This document shows positions 23,526 to 33,800 of a stretch of 39,847 nt of DNA, piece after piece. The stretch is taken from positions 1 through 39,847 of IMG/VR virus record IMGVR_UViG_3300021963_000273. The stretch is one strand, 5' to 3'. How positions within the stretch are numbered: the first letter of the stretch is position 1; each line of letters opens with the position of its first letter. The notes below the pieces were generated by a model. That model did no database searches. It had not been told where the DNA came from and was given only the letters and a program-made list of their open reading frames with translations. This DNA is from a virus. Position numbers and translations under genes: made by a program.

Positions 23526-23730
23526 CTAATACTATAATTTGAAAGTTAGTATAGTTGGAAAAAGGGTTGGATAGAATATAAGAATGACACACTATGGGTA
23601 TTCCCCTAAATGAGTCTTTTAAATAAATCTTTTTTCTATCGCGGTTGGTTACAATCACATTGATTGCCCACTTCCCTTTCGGGCCAACAATATCAACAAT
23701 AAATATTAGAATAAATTATTAAACAAAAAA
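23526..23730 (-). other. Leader region without a convincing gene
   Basis: This 205-base stretch lies between the 84-residue gene's terminator and the short fibre gene. A frame is open across it on the minus strand (the only start is GTG, near 23658) and ends at 23476 inside the fibre gene. Its composition does not look phage-structural and the start is poor. More likely it is a long 5' leader; no clear riboswitch fold is evident. Confidence 0.4.
23698..23706 (-). promoter_or_regulatory. Candidate late promoter motif (ATATTTATT)
   Basis: ATATTTATT on the coding strand, the same variant as before the sheath gene, just after a terminator and 172 bases before the ATG at 23525. Confidence 0.4.
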
Positions 23731-23754
23731 AACAACAACCGATTGGTTATTGTT
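23731..23754 (-). terminator. Intrinsic terminator after the 84-residue gene
   Basis: Stem AACAATAACC/GGTTGTTGTT (one G-T pair) with a 4-base loop, followed on the minus strand by a run of T. It overlaps the end of the gene. Confidence 0.75.
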
Positions 23755-24001
23755 TTTTCTCTAAATATCTTTTTTGTAATTTGAGGATGATACTGTAAAT
23801 AATTTCCAATTCTGTCCCCTTAAATGTTGAGTTTTTTATTAAATTAAAGAGATACTCAAACTCTTCTATTGTTAAATCAACTCCACCATTTTGTTTTGGT
23901 TTTTTTGGTTCAACAACTTGTTCTTCTTGCGGTTGAACCTCTTCTTTTTTTGTTTCTAAATCAGTAGGTGCAACCTTTTGGTTTTTTGTAAAAATTCCCA
24001 T
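23747..24001 (-). CDS. Small hypothetical protein, 84 residues
   Basis: The N-terminal half is a Lys/Glu/Gln/Pro-rich linker (KKEEVQPQEEQVVEPKKPKQ). The C-terminal half is a helical hairpin (VDLTIEEFEYLFNLIKNSTF and then ELEIIYSIILKLQKRYLEKK). Such linker-plus-helical proteins are common as small phage chaperones or anchoring factors, but no family is recognised. It follows the 430-residue fibre by 18 bases, and a terminator covers its stop, so it is the last gene of the unit that begins with the 137-residue or the 430-residue gene. Confidence 0.7.
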   Translation of the reverse strand: MGIFTKNQKVAPTDLETKKEEVQPQEEQVVEPKKPKQNGGVDLTIEEFEYLFNLIKNSTFKGTELEIIYSIILKLQKRYLEKKQ

Positions 24002-24019
24002 AACCTATTTTTATTTTAA

Positions 24020-25312
24020 TTAAACATAAATATAAATCTCTCCTGCTTCAACTCTTATGTTTCCAGCTTTTCTATATTCTGCAACATTATCATTTGTTAC
24101 TACTGCTGCAACAAAAGCATCAGGTGTAAATGAAGTTGCAGAAGAATTGAATGAACCACTAAAACCCCATCTTAAATCCCCTGCATCAAACGCAAAAGCG
24201 TGTCCAATTCCGTTACCTTCATCGACAACCAAACCCGCTTCATCTGGATTTGTAGAACCACTATTTAAAAGAATAAACTTATCTTCAACTGCTAAATTAG
24301 CAACATTTAAATAAGTTAATTCACCATTTACAGTCAAATCGCCACTTACGGCCATATTACCATTAGCGGTTACATTTGCACCACTTAATGTGAATACTGA
24401 GTTTCCTGCTGATGATTTAATATCGTTTCCGTTAACTGTTAAATCACCAACAACAGTTACATCTTCCCCGCTAAGTGTTAAAGCGGTTGCAGTAGATGAA
24501 CTAATATCATTTCCTACAACTTTGATATCACCCGCAAATGTTGTTAAAGTATTTGATGTTAAGGTGATGTTGTTATTACCATCTGATGCTTGGATATCAT
24601 TACCCCCAACTTTAATATCTCCAGCAAAAGTAGTTAATGTGTCCGCAGTTAATGTAATATTTACCGCACCATTTGATGCTTTAATATCATTTCCAGAAAC
24701 TTGTAAATCACCTCTTACTTCAACATCTTCGCCACTTAAAGATAATGCAGTTGCGGTTGATGAACTAATATCATTTCCTACAACTTTGATATCTCCAGCA
24801 AAAGTAGTTAATGTATCCGCAGTTAAAGTAATGTTAGTTGCACCGGTTGATGATTTAATATCATTTCCCGTTACTTGCAAATCTCCTCTTACTTCAACAT
24901 TAGTACCACTTAATTCAATTGCAGTATCAGTAGAAGAACTGATTGTATTACCACCGATTGTGATATCACCCGTAATTACAGGATTATCTACTAAACCAAT
25001 AGTTACGGTTTGACCAGAAACAGTAGTGTTAATTTCAGTTCCGACACCGGTAATGGTTAAATTTTGAGTTTTAAGCGCTACCGTACCTGTTGATGCATCA
25101 GAACCACTAATGTTTAATGAGGATACTAAACCTGTTAAACCACTACCTTCACCGACAAATGAACCAGTAAACGAACCGGATAATACGGTGTTTGTTTGAT
25201 CTGTTCCTATTTTATTGTATCCACTTGCACCAACAACTACTGCTAATGATGCTGATACGGTATTTAGTTCAGCTACCGAACCGGATACTATGACTTTTTT
25301 CCAAACTGCCAT
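24020..25312 (-). CDS. Fibre protein with tandem beta-repeats (430 residues)
   Basis: The N-terminus AVWKKVIVSGSVAELNTVSA (2-21) is shared with the 200-residue fibre. An FTGSFVGEGSGLTGL motif follows. The middle (about 118-320) has seven tandem units of 28-30 residues, each beginning GND or GNT plus Ile and ending in GDIKVV or GDLQV, suggesting a stacked beta-structure. The C-terminal module (NGELTYLNVANLAVEDKFIL then DAGDLRWGFSGSF) is a distant version of the globular module in the giant fibres. There is no S74 domain. Repeat DNA is similar between units, so copy number may vary among relatives. It is probably a trimeric fibre or spike. Confidence 0.8.
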   Translation of the reverse strand: MAVWKKVIVSGSVAELNTVSASLAVVVGASGYNKIGTDQTNTVLSGSFTGSFVGEGSGLTGLVSSLNISGSDASTGTVALKTQNLTITGVGTEINTTVSGQTVTIGLVDNPVITGDITIGGNTISSSTDTAIELSGTNVEVRGDLQVTGNDIKSSTGATNITLTADTLTTFAGDIKVVGNDISSSTATALSLSGEDVEVRGDLQVSGNDIKASNGAVNITLTADTLTTFAGDIKVGGNDIQASDGNNNITLTSNTLTTFAGDIKVVGNDISSSTATALTLSGEDVTVVGDLTVNGNDIKSSAGNSVFTLSGANVTANGNMAVSGDLTVNGELTYLNVANLAVEDKFILLNSGSTNPDEAGLVVDEGNGIGHAFAFDAGDLRWGFSGSFNSSATSFTPDAFVAAVVTNDNVAEYRKAGNIRVEAGEIYIYV

Positions 25313-25354
25313 TTTCTTTTATTATTTTTAATTTTTGGGGTCTTCTATAACACG

Positions 25355-25363
25355 TATAAATAT
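25355..25363 (-). promoter_or_regulatory. Candidate late promoter motif (ATATTTATA)
   Basis: ATATTTATA on the coding strand, 42 bases before the ATG at 25312, in a 65-base gap. Confidence 0.6.
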
Positions 25364-25377
25364 ATAGTTAATACGAA

Positions 25378-26010
25378 TTAAATAAAACTTAGGAAAAATT
25401 CATTTGAAGAAGAATAAAACAATCCACCTGGCCTTGCAGTTGGGGTATTTTGCATTTCTAAAATTAAACTTCCGCTTAGTATAACATCACCATTTTTAAA
25501 TATGGTTGTTTGTTTATATAAATAATTATTAAATGAATTTCCAATAACTAATTGAGAGTCTGAACTTTGTGAAGTACTTAATTTATTAAAAATTAATTCG
25601 CTACCACTTACAACTTGTCCGAATATTAATGATGCACTTACCGAACCCGTTACCCAAAGTTTTCCAGTATCATCTAATGATAATAAATCTTTTGTATCGA
25701 AAATTCTAAATGAAGTTCCACCGCTACTTACTGATGCAGTTGTATCTCCACTTGCAATTTGATTAAGTTGTAATCCTACAACTCCTGCAGCAGGTATATT
25801 GATTAATCCCCCTGCATCACCAAAAAAACTTCCACTAAATGAACCAGTATAAGAACCACTAAATGCTTCTAATAAATCTAATCTATCATTTAATGAAGAA
25901 GAAACGGAATTAAATCCTTCTCCTCTTGCTCCTTGAGGCCCCGCAGCAATTACTTTTACAACTTTTGTCGTTGCTTCCTTACTTATAATTACTTTATTAC
26001 TATTATCCAT
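25378..26010 (-). CDS. Fibre protein with short collagen-like start (210 residues)
   Basis: The protein starts with a Lys/Val-rich segment (KVIISKEATTKVVKVIAAGP) leading into GPQGARGEG, a few collagen-like Gly-x-y triplets. A helical segment (SLNDRLDLLEAFSGSY) and an FSGSFFGDAGGLINIPAAGV motif follow, the latter akin to the GDGSGLTNL motif of the neighbouring fibres. The rest is Ser/Thr-rich and beta-prone and contains SASLIFGQVVSGSELIF. It is two bases after the 137-residue gene and cotranscribed with it. Probably a minor fibre or a fibre connector. Confidence 0.7.
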   Translation of the reverse strand: MDNSNKVIISKEATTKVVKVIAAGPQGARGEGFNSVSSSLNDRLDLLEAFSGSYTGSFSGSFFGDAGGLINIPAAGVVGLQLNQIASGDTTASVSSGGTSFRIFDTKDLLSLDDTGKLWVTGSVSASLIFGQVVSGSELIFNKLSTSQSSDSQLVIGNSFNNYLYKQTTIFKNGDVILSGSLILEMQNTPTARPGGLFYSSSNEFFLSFI

Positions 26011-26012
26011 TA

Positions 26013-26426
26013 TTAAATTCTTGTTACTTCTTTTCGGTTAATAATTGTGCCTTCTAATAGTCTATAAACATCATCTCCACTATATAATTCTATATCATAA
26101 AATGCTTCATCAAATGTAAAATTTTTAGTAGTATCGGCATGTAAATAAACTTCTATACTACCACTTATTGATGCAGATGTGCTTACTCCCGCACTACCAC
26201 TAAACCACATATAACTACCAGTACTAATATCAACACTTGAAGTTACATCAAATAAATTTATGGTTGCATATAAAGTATTAGAATTATCCGCGTAATCTGA
26301 ACGGATTTGCATAGATGCATTGTAACCGGATAAATCAATATATGAGCCAGATACATCGGTATATTGGATACCGAACCTGTAAGTTGCTCCTTGCTCTATC
26401 GAAAATGAATGTTTGCCCGCTGCCAT
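26013..26426 (-). CDS. Beta-sandwich baseplate/fibre adaptor-like protein (137 residues)
   Basis: The sequence alternates short strands with Ser/Thr/Gly/Asp turns (FSIEQGATYRFGIQYTDVSG, YNASMQIRSDYADNSNTLYA, FYDIELYSGDDVYRLLEGTI). This is the look of the N-terminal domain of upper-baseplate or receptor-binding adaptor proteins (BppU-like folds), but the family match is by eye only. The pattern 'gA-Y...y-d-sG..-dLsGy-a--qIR' and 'l-eG-i' near the end is frequent in such proteins. It is the first gene of a two-gene unit behind a late-type motif. Confidence 0.6.
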   Translation of the reverse strand: MAAGKHSFSIEQGATYRFGIQYTDVSGSYIDLSGYNASMQIRSDYADNSNTLYATINLFDVTSSVDISTGSYMWFSGSAGVSTSASISGSIEVYLHADTTKNFTFDEAFYDIELYSGDDVYRLLEGTIINRKEVTRI

Positions 26427-26458
26427 TTGAATTAATAAATTATTTAGTGTTTAACTAC

Positions 26459-26467
26459 TATAAATAT
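26459..26467 (-). promoter_or_regulatory. Candidate late promoter motif (ATATTTATA)
   Basis: ATATTTATA on the coding strand, 32 bases before the ATG at 26426. Confidence 0.6.
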
Positions 26468-26492
26468 GAGAAAGAGGATATATTAAATATAT

Positions 26493-29400
26493 TTACTTCC
26501 CTGCTTCTAATTTATCAATTCTTTCCTCTAATTTTTCAATCGTATTTTGTTGTTCTTTGATTGCTTCTATAAGGAGTGCAGTAAGTTTATCGTATTTAAC
26601 GGCTTTGTATCCACTATCTCTTGTCTGGACTAATTCTGGAACCACTGCCTCTATTTCCTGAGCAATTACACCAACATCATGTCCCTCATATCCATGCTCT
26701 AAATTTGGAATCCAATCAAATTCATATCCACCGATTTCTTTTATTTTTTGAATTGGAGAACCAATTCTTACAATGTTTGTTTTAAATCTTCTATCGGATG
26801 AAGAGTACGCCACAATATCATTAGTAGCATCTATTCTACCTGCAGTTGCGCTCGCAGCCATTCCAACTCCTAATGAATTGAATCTAACATCTGAGGTGGT
26901 TAATATAGATTGATTTATATATGTACCAAATCCAGTAGTAGATGCAATAGAAACTTGTGAAGATCCACTTATTACACCATCGGTATTTAATTTATTTTTT
27001 ATCGTAGTATTAATAGATGATGTAAAACTATTTAAACTACTTGTTGCAGTATTAAGTGCAGTTAGATTTGAATTATTAGATGCAGTATAAGAATTTAAAC
27101 TACCTGTCGCGGTATGAATAGCATCTATATTTAATGTATTTGAACTTGTATATGAATTCAAAGATGCGGTTGCAGTATGAACAGCATTTAAATTTAAACT
27201 AAATGATGCGGTAAATGTATTCAAACTTGCAGTTGAAGTATGAATTGCATTTATATTAGTAGTATTCGATGAAGTATATGCACTTAAATTAGCTATAACA
27301 CTATTATTAGATGCAGTATATGAATTCAAACTATTCAATGTAGAATTGATTGAATTAATATTATTTGTATTTGATGCAGTGTAATTGTTTAAACTTTCAG
27401 TTGTTGAATAAATTGAATTAATTTTTCCATCGTTTGAAGATGTGTAAGAATTCAATGTTCCCCTTAAAGCAGTTACATCAGCATCGGTTGCATAGGTTGT
27501 ATCAATTGATGCAGTAAATGATTCTATTGCATTTAATCTATTAACAGCCGAAGCACTAAATGTATTTAAACTTCCTGTTGAAGTGTGAATTTCTGATATT
27601 TTTCCATCAGTTGATGAAGTGTAGGTATTTAATGTACCCCTTAAAGCGGTTACATCGGCATCAGTTGCATAGGCTGTATCAATAGAAGCGGTAAATAATT
27701 CTAATGCATTTAATCTACCATTTGCAGATGATGTGTATGAATTTAATGCACTTTCTAATATAATTTTTTCTTCACCGCCATTTATACCAGCTTTCCAATA
27801 ATCAAGTGTTACATCCCATACTAAAGAACCAGATGTTGTTGTTCCACCCGTTGCATCTCTTACTATGATTCCAGCATTTGATGTACCAGCTGCGTTCAAT
27901 GAAATGATATTATCATCTAATTGAATTGTAGTTGAGTTAATTGTAGTAGTTGTACCTTTTACTAATAAATCACCCTTAATAGTTACTGCAGAACCCGTAA
28001 GTTCAATTGCAGTTTTTAAAGAAGATGTATAGGTATTAAGTGAACCAGATGCAGTTTCTAATGCATCTAATCTACTATTTTGTGCCGAATTAGTTGTATT
28101 ATTAGATGCAGTATATGCATTCAACGATGAGGTTGAAGTATGAATTGCAGTTAATCTATCCTCAACCGATGTAGTATAATATTCAAGTGATGCAGTATAA
28201 TTTTCAAATGTAAATGCATCTAAGAATCCAGTACCAGCAACGAATGAATTTATTCTACTATTAAATGATTGTGATACCTGACTAAACGATGCAGTTATTG
28301 AAGATGCAGATGCAAATAAACTTGCAGTAGCAATATTCAATGAAGAAGTTGTTGCCTCTAATGCACTTAATCTACTATTTTGCGAACCAGTAATTGTATT
28401 AACTGATTGGGTAAATGAGTGTAAAGAACCAGTATATGCTCCAAATTCTATTTCAGAAACAAATGTATTATCTAAAGATGAACTAAAGGATTCTAATGCT
28501 ACTACTCTAGTATTAAATGATGAACTTGCAACAGTGAAAGAAGCGGTATGAGAATTAAAATCATTTCTTATGCTTCCACTTTCAGTTTCGATTGCGGATA
28601 ATCTAGAATTAGCAGAAGATGTATATGAATTGTAAGTTGTTCTAACGCTTCCACTTTCAGTTTCGATTGCAGATAATCTACTATCAGTAGATGCAGTATA
28701 TGAATTTAAACTTCCAGTTGAAGTATGTATTGCATTAATATTTGCAGTATTAGATGCAGTATAAGAATTTAAACTACTTGTTGAAGTATAAATTTCACCT
28801 ATATTAATATCATTAGATGCAGTATAAGAATTTAAACTACCTGTTGCAATATGAATTGCATTTATATTAGTAGTATTCGATGAAGTATATGAATTAATAG
28901 AACCACTATATGTGTGAAAACTCTGGCTTTGTGCCTCTAAACTTTCTCCTCTACTATTAATAGATGAACTAAAAGTGTTATAACGGTTTTCTAAAATTAT
29001 TTGTTCTTCAGCTCCATTAACCCCTGCTTTCCAATAATCATTTGTAGTATCCCACAATAAAGAACCTGAAATAAATGAAGATGCTGTTGCATCCCTTACA
29101 ATCAATCCACCATTTGATGCAGCACTACCATTTAATGAAATAATATTATCTCCTATATCAACAGTTGTAGAATTAATTGTTGTAGTCGTACCTTTAACTA
29201 AAAGGTCACCTTTTATTGTTACATTTGATCCCGTTAATTCAATTGCGTTGTTTAATGAAGATGTGTAAGAATTTACAGATGATGTAAATGTGTTTATTAT
29301 AGAACCAGTCGCAATAACCGATGCACTAAATGAATTTAAAGATGCAGTTGCAGTATGAATACTTTGGCTTGCATTATTTAATGGGTCTAATATACTAATT

Positions 29401-30653
29401 ATTTGAGATGAACCAGATACTACTCCATTTGTTGAGTGTATAGAAGCAGTTAAGCCACCTAATACAATTAAAGAACCTGTGATTTCGGCATTATCTTTAA
29501 CAAAAAGATTATTATCAACCGTTAATCCTTTTCCAAATAAACGAGTATCTCTAAAAATTAATGCATCACCTGCGTTATTACTACTTAATAAAGTACGGTC
29601 TACACCATCTTGTTCAAATACTAATGCTACGCCAGAATCACTTGCCATAAATTTCCAAGCGTTATTTTCAGGCCCAACATCATTATTTCTATATCTTAAT
29701 TCTAAAGTAGCATTCCCAGTAATTGGGTCAAGTGTAGTATGTGTGAAACTCAAAGAACTTGTCAGACTTCCACTTTTAGTTATAGTATTAAATTGTCCAT
29801 TTAATAGTGATAAAGAACCAGTTATAGTTTGATTTCCTACAAAATTATTTGAACCAGTTGTTGCGTATGAACCCGTTACACCTTCTATAATGTTTAATCT
29901 ATTATTAACACTTTGCGTATGAGTGTTAATTATTGAATTTATAGTATTTTGTGATGATGTGTAGGAATTTAAATATACTAAAGATTCTGTTACCGAAGAA
30001 CTAAATGCGTTTAATGATGAGGTTGCAATATAAATTGTACCAATGTTTGTATTATTAGAACTTGTATAAGAATTTAAACTTCCTGTTGATGTTTCTAAAC
30101 TACTTAATCTATTGTTTTGAGTTGTATTTGTACTATCATTAGATGCAGTATAGGAATATAAACTTGAAGTTGCTTCATTTAAACTTGCAAATGATGATGA
30201 AATATCTGATACACTTCCTAAATTGTCAATATTGTCTATTGATGCATTTTGTACAAATATTTTTCTCCATTTATACGCAGAAGAACCGATATCATATAGA
30301 GTTGATTGATCAGGATTAAGAGAACCACTTAAAGTTGCAACAACTGTGATTACATCAGATGTCTGGTCACCAATTTTTATATTTCCACTAACGAAAACAT
30401 TTCCGGCAAAATAAGCGTTAGATGCAGTAATATCTCCAGTTAAAGAAAGTGAACCTGAGTTAGCAAAAGAACCACTCCATTTAGAAGATGAGGTTTTTCC
30501 CCTATTTAATTTAACCAAAGTAATTTCTTCGCTGCCATCACTACCACTAGTCCCGAAAACTATACTCTGACTATCTGCGTTCAAGTAAGGTTCTCCATAA
30601 GCTAAAGTTCCTTTAGCACTACTACCACCTCTTCTTATTTGGAAAGTTGCCAT
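26493..30653 (-). CDS. Giant tail fibre with C-terminal S74 chaperone (1386 residues)
   Basis: The largest gene of the window. The head TFQIRRGGSSAKGTLAYGEP (3-22) parallels that of the 1166-residue fibre. Many repeats of about 21 residues (INAIHTSTGSLNSYTASN-like, three heptads each) form a very long Ser/Thr/Asn-rich trimeric coiled coil. Two copies of the globular module (KGDLLVKGTTTTINSTT to WDxTxDYWKAG) interrupt the shaft. A unique domain near residues 270-420 (HTTLDPITGNATLELRYRNN) may be an additional receptor-facing or structural knob. The S74 chaperone occupies the last ~130 residues, with the predicted self-cleavage before Ser1286 in SSSDRRFK. It follows the 27-residue peptide gene and has its own late-type motif. 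Confidence 0.9.
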   Translation of the reverse strand: MATFQIRRGGSSAKGTLAYGEPYLNADSQSIVFGTSGSDGSEEITLVKLNRGKTSSSKWSGSFANSGSLSLTGDITASNAYFAGNVFVSGNIKIGDQTSDVITVVATLSGSLNPDQSTLYDIGSSAYKWRKIFVQNASIDNIDNLGSVSDISSSFASLNEATSSLYSYTASNDSTNTTQNNRLSSLETSTGSLNSYTSSNNTNIGTIYIATSSLNAFSSSVTESLVYLNSYTSSQNTINSIINTHTQSVNNRLNIIEGVTGSYATTGSNNFVGNQTITGSLSLLNGQFNTITKSGSLTSSLSFTHTTLDPITGNATLELRYRNNDVGPENNAWKFMASDSGVALVFEQDGVDRTLLSSNNAGDALIFRDTRLFGKGLTVDNNLFVKDNAEITGSLIVLGGLTASIHSTNGVVSGSSQIISILDPLNNASQSIHTATASLNSFSASVIATGSIINTFTSSVNSYTSSLNNAIELTGSNVTIKGDLLVKGTTTTINSTTVDIGDNIISLNGSAASNGGLIVRDATASSFISGSLLWDTTNDYWKAGVNGAEEQIILENRYNTFSSSINSRGESLEAQSQSFHTYSGSINSYTSSNTTNINAIHIATGSLNSYTASNDINIGEIYTSTSSLNSYTASNTANINAIHTSTGSLNSYTASTDSRLSAIETESGSVRTTYNSYTSSANSRLSAIETESGSIRNDFNSHTASFTVASSSFNTRVVALESFSSSLDNTFVSEIEFGAYTGSLHSFTQSVNTITGSQNSRLSALEATTSSLNIATASLFASASSITASFSQVSQSFNSRINSFVAGTGFLDAFTFENYTASLEYYTTSVEDRLTAIHTSTSSLNAYTASNNTTNSAQNSRLDALETASGSLNTYTSSLKTAIELTGSAVTIKGDLLVKGTTTTINSTTIQLDDNIISLNAAGTSNAGIIVRDATGGTTTSGSLVWDVTLDYWKAGINGGEEKIILESALNSYTSSANGRLNALELFTASIDTAYATDADVTALRGTLNTYTSSTDGKISEIHTSTGSLNTFSASAVNRLNAIESFTASIDTTYATDADVTALRGTLNSYTSSNDGKINSIYSTTESLNNYTASNTNNINSINSTLNSLNSYTASNNSVIANLSAYTSSNTTNINAIHTSTASLNTFTASFSLNLNAVHTATASLNSYTSSNTLNIDAIHTATGSLNSYTASNNSNLTALNTATSSLNSFTSSINTTIKNKLNTDGVISGSSQVSIASTTGFGTYINQSILTTSDVRFNSLGVGMAASATAGRIDATNDIVAYSSSDRRFKTNIVRIGSPIQKIKEIGGYEFDWIPNLEHGYEGHDVGVIAQEIEAVVPELVQTRDSGYKAVKYDKLTALLIEAIKEQQNTIEKLEERIDKLEAGK

Positions 30654-30679
30654 TTAATGTTTTTATTGTTGAATTCTTT

Positions 30680-30688
30680 TATAAATAT
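30680..30688 (-). promoter_or_regulatory. Candidate late promoter motif (ATATTTATA)
   Basis: ATATTTATA on the coding strand, 26 bases before the ATG at 30653. Confidence 0.6.
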
Positions 30689-30717
30689 ATAAGTTGAAAA
30701 AATAATCACTTCCAACT

Positions 30718-30801
30718 TTATTTTATGTAGGTATAAGTAAGAGAACTACCACTTTGATATGTTTGCCCTGTCGATGGATTTAATGGAAATACTAATGCCA
30801 T
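30718..30801 (-). CDS. 27-residue fibre-module peptide (small gene or fragment)
   Basis: An ATG at 30801, 18 bases past the stop of the 1127-residue fibre, opens a short frame. It encodes MALVFPLNPSTGQTYQSGSS followed by LTYTYIK and a stop. The FPxNPSxGQTYxSG-SxTYTY pattern is the start of a small module common in phage fibre and receptor-binding proteins (it usually continues to a Trp-bearing end). This may be a remnant of a longer fibre cut off by a stop, or a genuine small subunit. The rest of the 166-base gap holds only the late-type motif and leader of the next gene. Confidence 0.5.
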   Translation of the reverse strand: MALVFPLNPSTGQTYQSGSSLTYTYIK

Positions 30802-30819
30802 AATTTTTAAAATATATTT

Positions 30820-33800
30820 TTAATCTATTATAACTATACCATACATTGTACCAGGTGTGTTTGTCGGGTCACAATATATGTGAAGTGAATCAAATGTATT
30901 TAAAGTTAATCCGCTAAATTGCCAAGTTTGAATTGTATTCTGTCCCAAACTTAGAGATGAAGATGTAATCAATGTTGCGGATGAAAATGCGGCTCCATCA
31001 GCATTTTTACCTATACCAACAATAGTTGAATTCGGCCCAGCATTATCTTGTCTTAAATAAACGGTAACTCTACTCAACAAATTTGTTGTAACCATAAATG
31101 CAGAATCTGCTGAAGGTGATGCGGAATCAGATGCAGTACGAGTATTTGCATTAAAGTAAAAAGCTGATGAGTTTGCCCTTTGTGTAGCGATATACAATCT
31201 AACCGTACCTTTTGCAGTTGCACCCGCCGCTGCAACCCAATCACCACTTGCACTACTATAACTTAATAAATATCCATCAGCTGATCCTGTTATTGAATCT
31301 CTTACATCACTTAATTGCCATAATCTAGCTCCCAATGATGCCGATGGTGAAAGATTTAAACTTCCACTTATACTTAAACTTCCTGTTATATAAACTGAGC
31401 CGGTGAAATTATGATTATCATCTAATGAATTTCCGAAGTTTGATGAACCGCTTACCGATGATGCTGTTACATAATAAACTGATGAACTAACTATAAAAGT
31501 TTGTGCAGTAATTGATCCGGTAACAACTAAGTTTCCATTCACTGTCTGATTTCCGCTAAGTGTTTGTGATCCAGTTGTTGCAAATCCTAATGTTGTAATT
31601 TGTGTAGAAGATGATACAATATTAGTTCCACTTAATACCTGTGAAGATCCAGATACAGTTCCAGATGGTAATCCTGCAATTATTTGAGTTGAAGAGGATA
31701 CTATTCCAGATGGAACTCCTGTTAAAGAACCATACGATATACTTCCACTTAATACATTATCGTCATTTAATTTCGTTTTAATCGTAGTATTAATAGAAGA
31801 AGTAAATGAGTTTAAACTACTCGTAGCAGTATTAATACTTGCACTAAAAGGTTGGAAAGATGATGTAGTTACTAACGAAGATGTATCGATGTTTAATACC
31901 GAAGAAGTTGTAGCAAATCCTAAATTAACTATTTGAGTTGATCCCGAAATTGTACCAGTTGGAACTCCTGCTGATACTATTGCATTTATTCTACTATCAA
32001 AACTTCCACTTGCAACTACATAAGATGAAGTGAATGTATTAAATATCGATGCACTTAAAAATGGGGTTACATCAGTTGAGGATGAAATAAATCCTAAATG
32101 AGTTATTTGAGTAGATGATGAAATGATACCACTTTCTCCTAAAACCTGAGAACTTCCGCTAACTAATCCCGAAGGTAATTGTGAACTACCAGAAATTACT
32201 CCATTCGGTAACAATGAAGTTATTTGAGAAGACCCACTTACTATTCCAGATGGTATATTTGTTAGTGATGTATATGATACACTTCCACTTAAAATTCCTC
32301 TACCAGTTGTTTCGAAACTACCACTTGCCGCATATCTTGTATCTAATGAACCCGTAATATAAGGGTTTAACGCTAGTGCAATATTTTGATAATTGTGATA
32401 TTGTGTTACACCATTATTATCAGTTGTTAAAATATATGAACCCGTACCTAGTTGTATTGAACTGCTAAACCAATCAATCACATCAGGATAAAATGTTCCT
32501 GATTGATGTAATGAACCTGTTATAGTTAGGTTTGGTCGTATAGTTAATCCTGAACTTGATATTTGTAGGTTAGGAGTACCATATTGTGCATTCGTATAAA
32601 TGTTAATAGGAGTATCAACTTCATTTCCTATATATGCAGTTCCACTATTGTCTACCCAACCAGCAAATACAGATTGAGTTGAGTTGTAAGTATCATTGAA
32701 AAGTCGTAACCACCACATGCCATCATTAACACCGTGTAAATCTAATACTGAAACACCAAAGCCTGATATAGTTTGGTCACCAATAAAAGTATTAGAACCA
32801 GTGGTTGCTAATCCTAATTCTAATGATGAAGAGTTTGTCCATAATCCACTTCCACTTCTATAAACTAATAGGTCTCCATTCACTACACCATTGATTGCAA
32901 CATTATGCAATTCTTCTAATTCCCAACCATTAGTAATGTTTACATAAATAGAACCATTATTTTGTTGTGCTCTTAATACTTGTCCAATTGTTACTATCTG
33001 CTTTGGTGCTTGTGGTTGTACTCTTGTGAATTGACCTGATGAAGATAAGTAAAGTATATCTCCTGCTACATATCCTAATGCAGGGTCTGTATTTACTCCT
33101 GTCACAATACCATTTACCAATACTTCAACATCTGCTCCACTCGGTGAAGTATTTCTTAATACACCTAATGAGTTTGCTGATAGGGTTTCACTATCAAATG
33201 ATGCAGTATTAAATATTGGATTATCTCCACTTGCTCCTGTGATATGAACTATTGTTCCAGCCCCTAATGTAGATGCATTTCCATTTCTTGCTATTAGCAC
33301 TACATTTCTTGCTTCACTTGCAGTTTGTGAAAATGATGCAGAAGTTGCAAACGATGCACTTGCTACTGTTCCTAATAAGAATGAAGCAGTTTGTGCGAAT
33401 GAAGCACTTAGTACTGTCATCGAACTCGTTTGTGCAGAAGTTATATAAGAGGAAGTAGCCGCATTTAAAGCACTTACTGATTCTGATACTGATGAAGTTG
33501 TTGCAAATCCTAAATTAGTTATTTGGTTTGAAGAACTTACCAAAGATGGTGAATTTTCAATATAATTCCAATCAATAGAACCAGTGAAAGCACTAGCTGA
33601 TACATTAAAAGAAGTTATTATACCTCCATTTGAAACTACTAAATTACTCCCTTGTATTTCAACATTGTTTCCAGGTGTTAATATATAAACACTTCCACTT
33701 AAATTTTGAATTTGTGAAGCGTATATTACATCACTAAAAGTTTGTTTTCCTGTAAAATTATTTGAAGATGTTAAAGCAAATGAACCAGTTTGAGTTTTTA

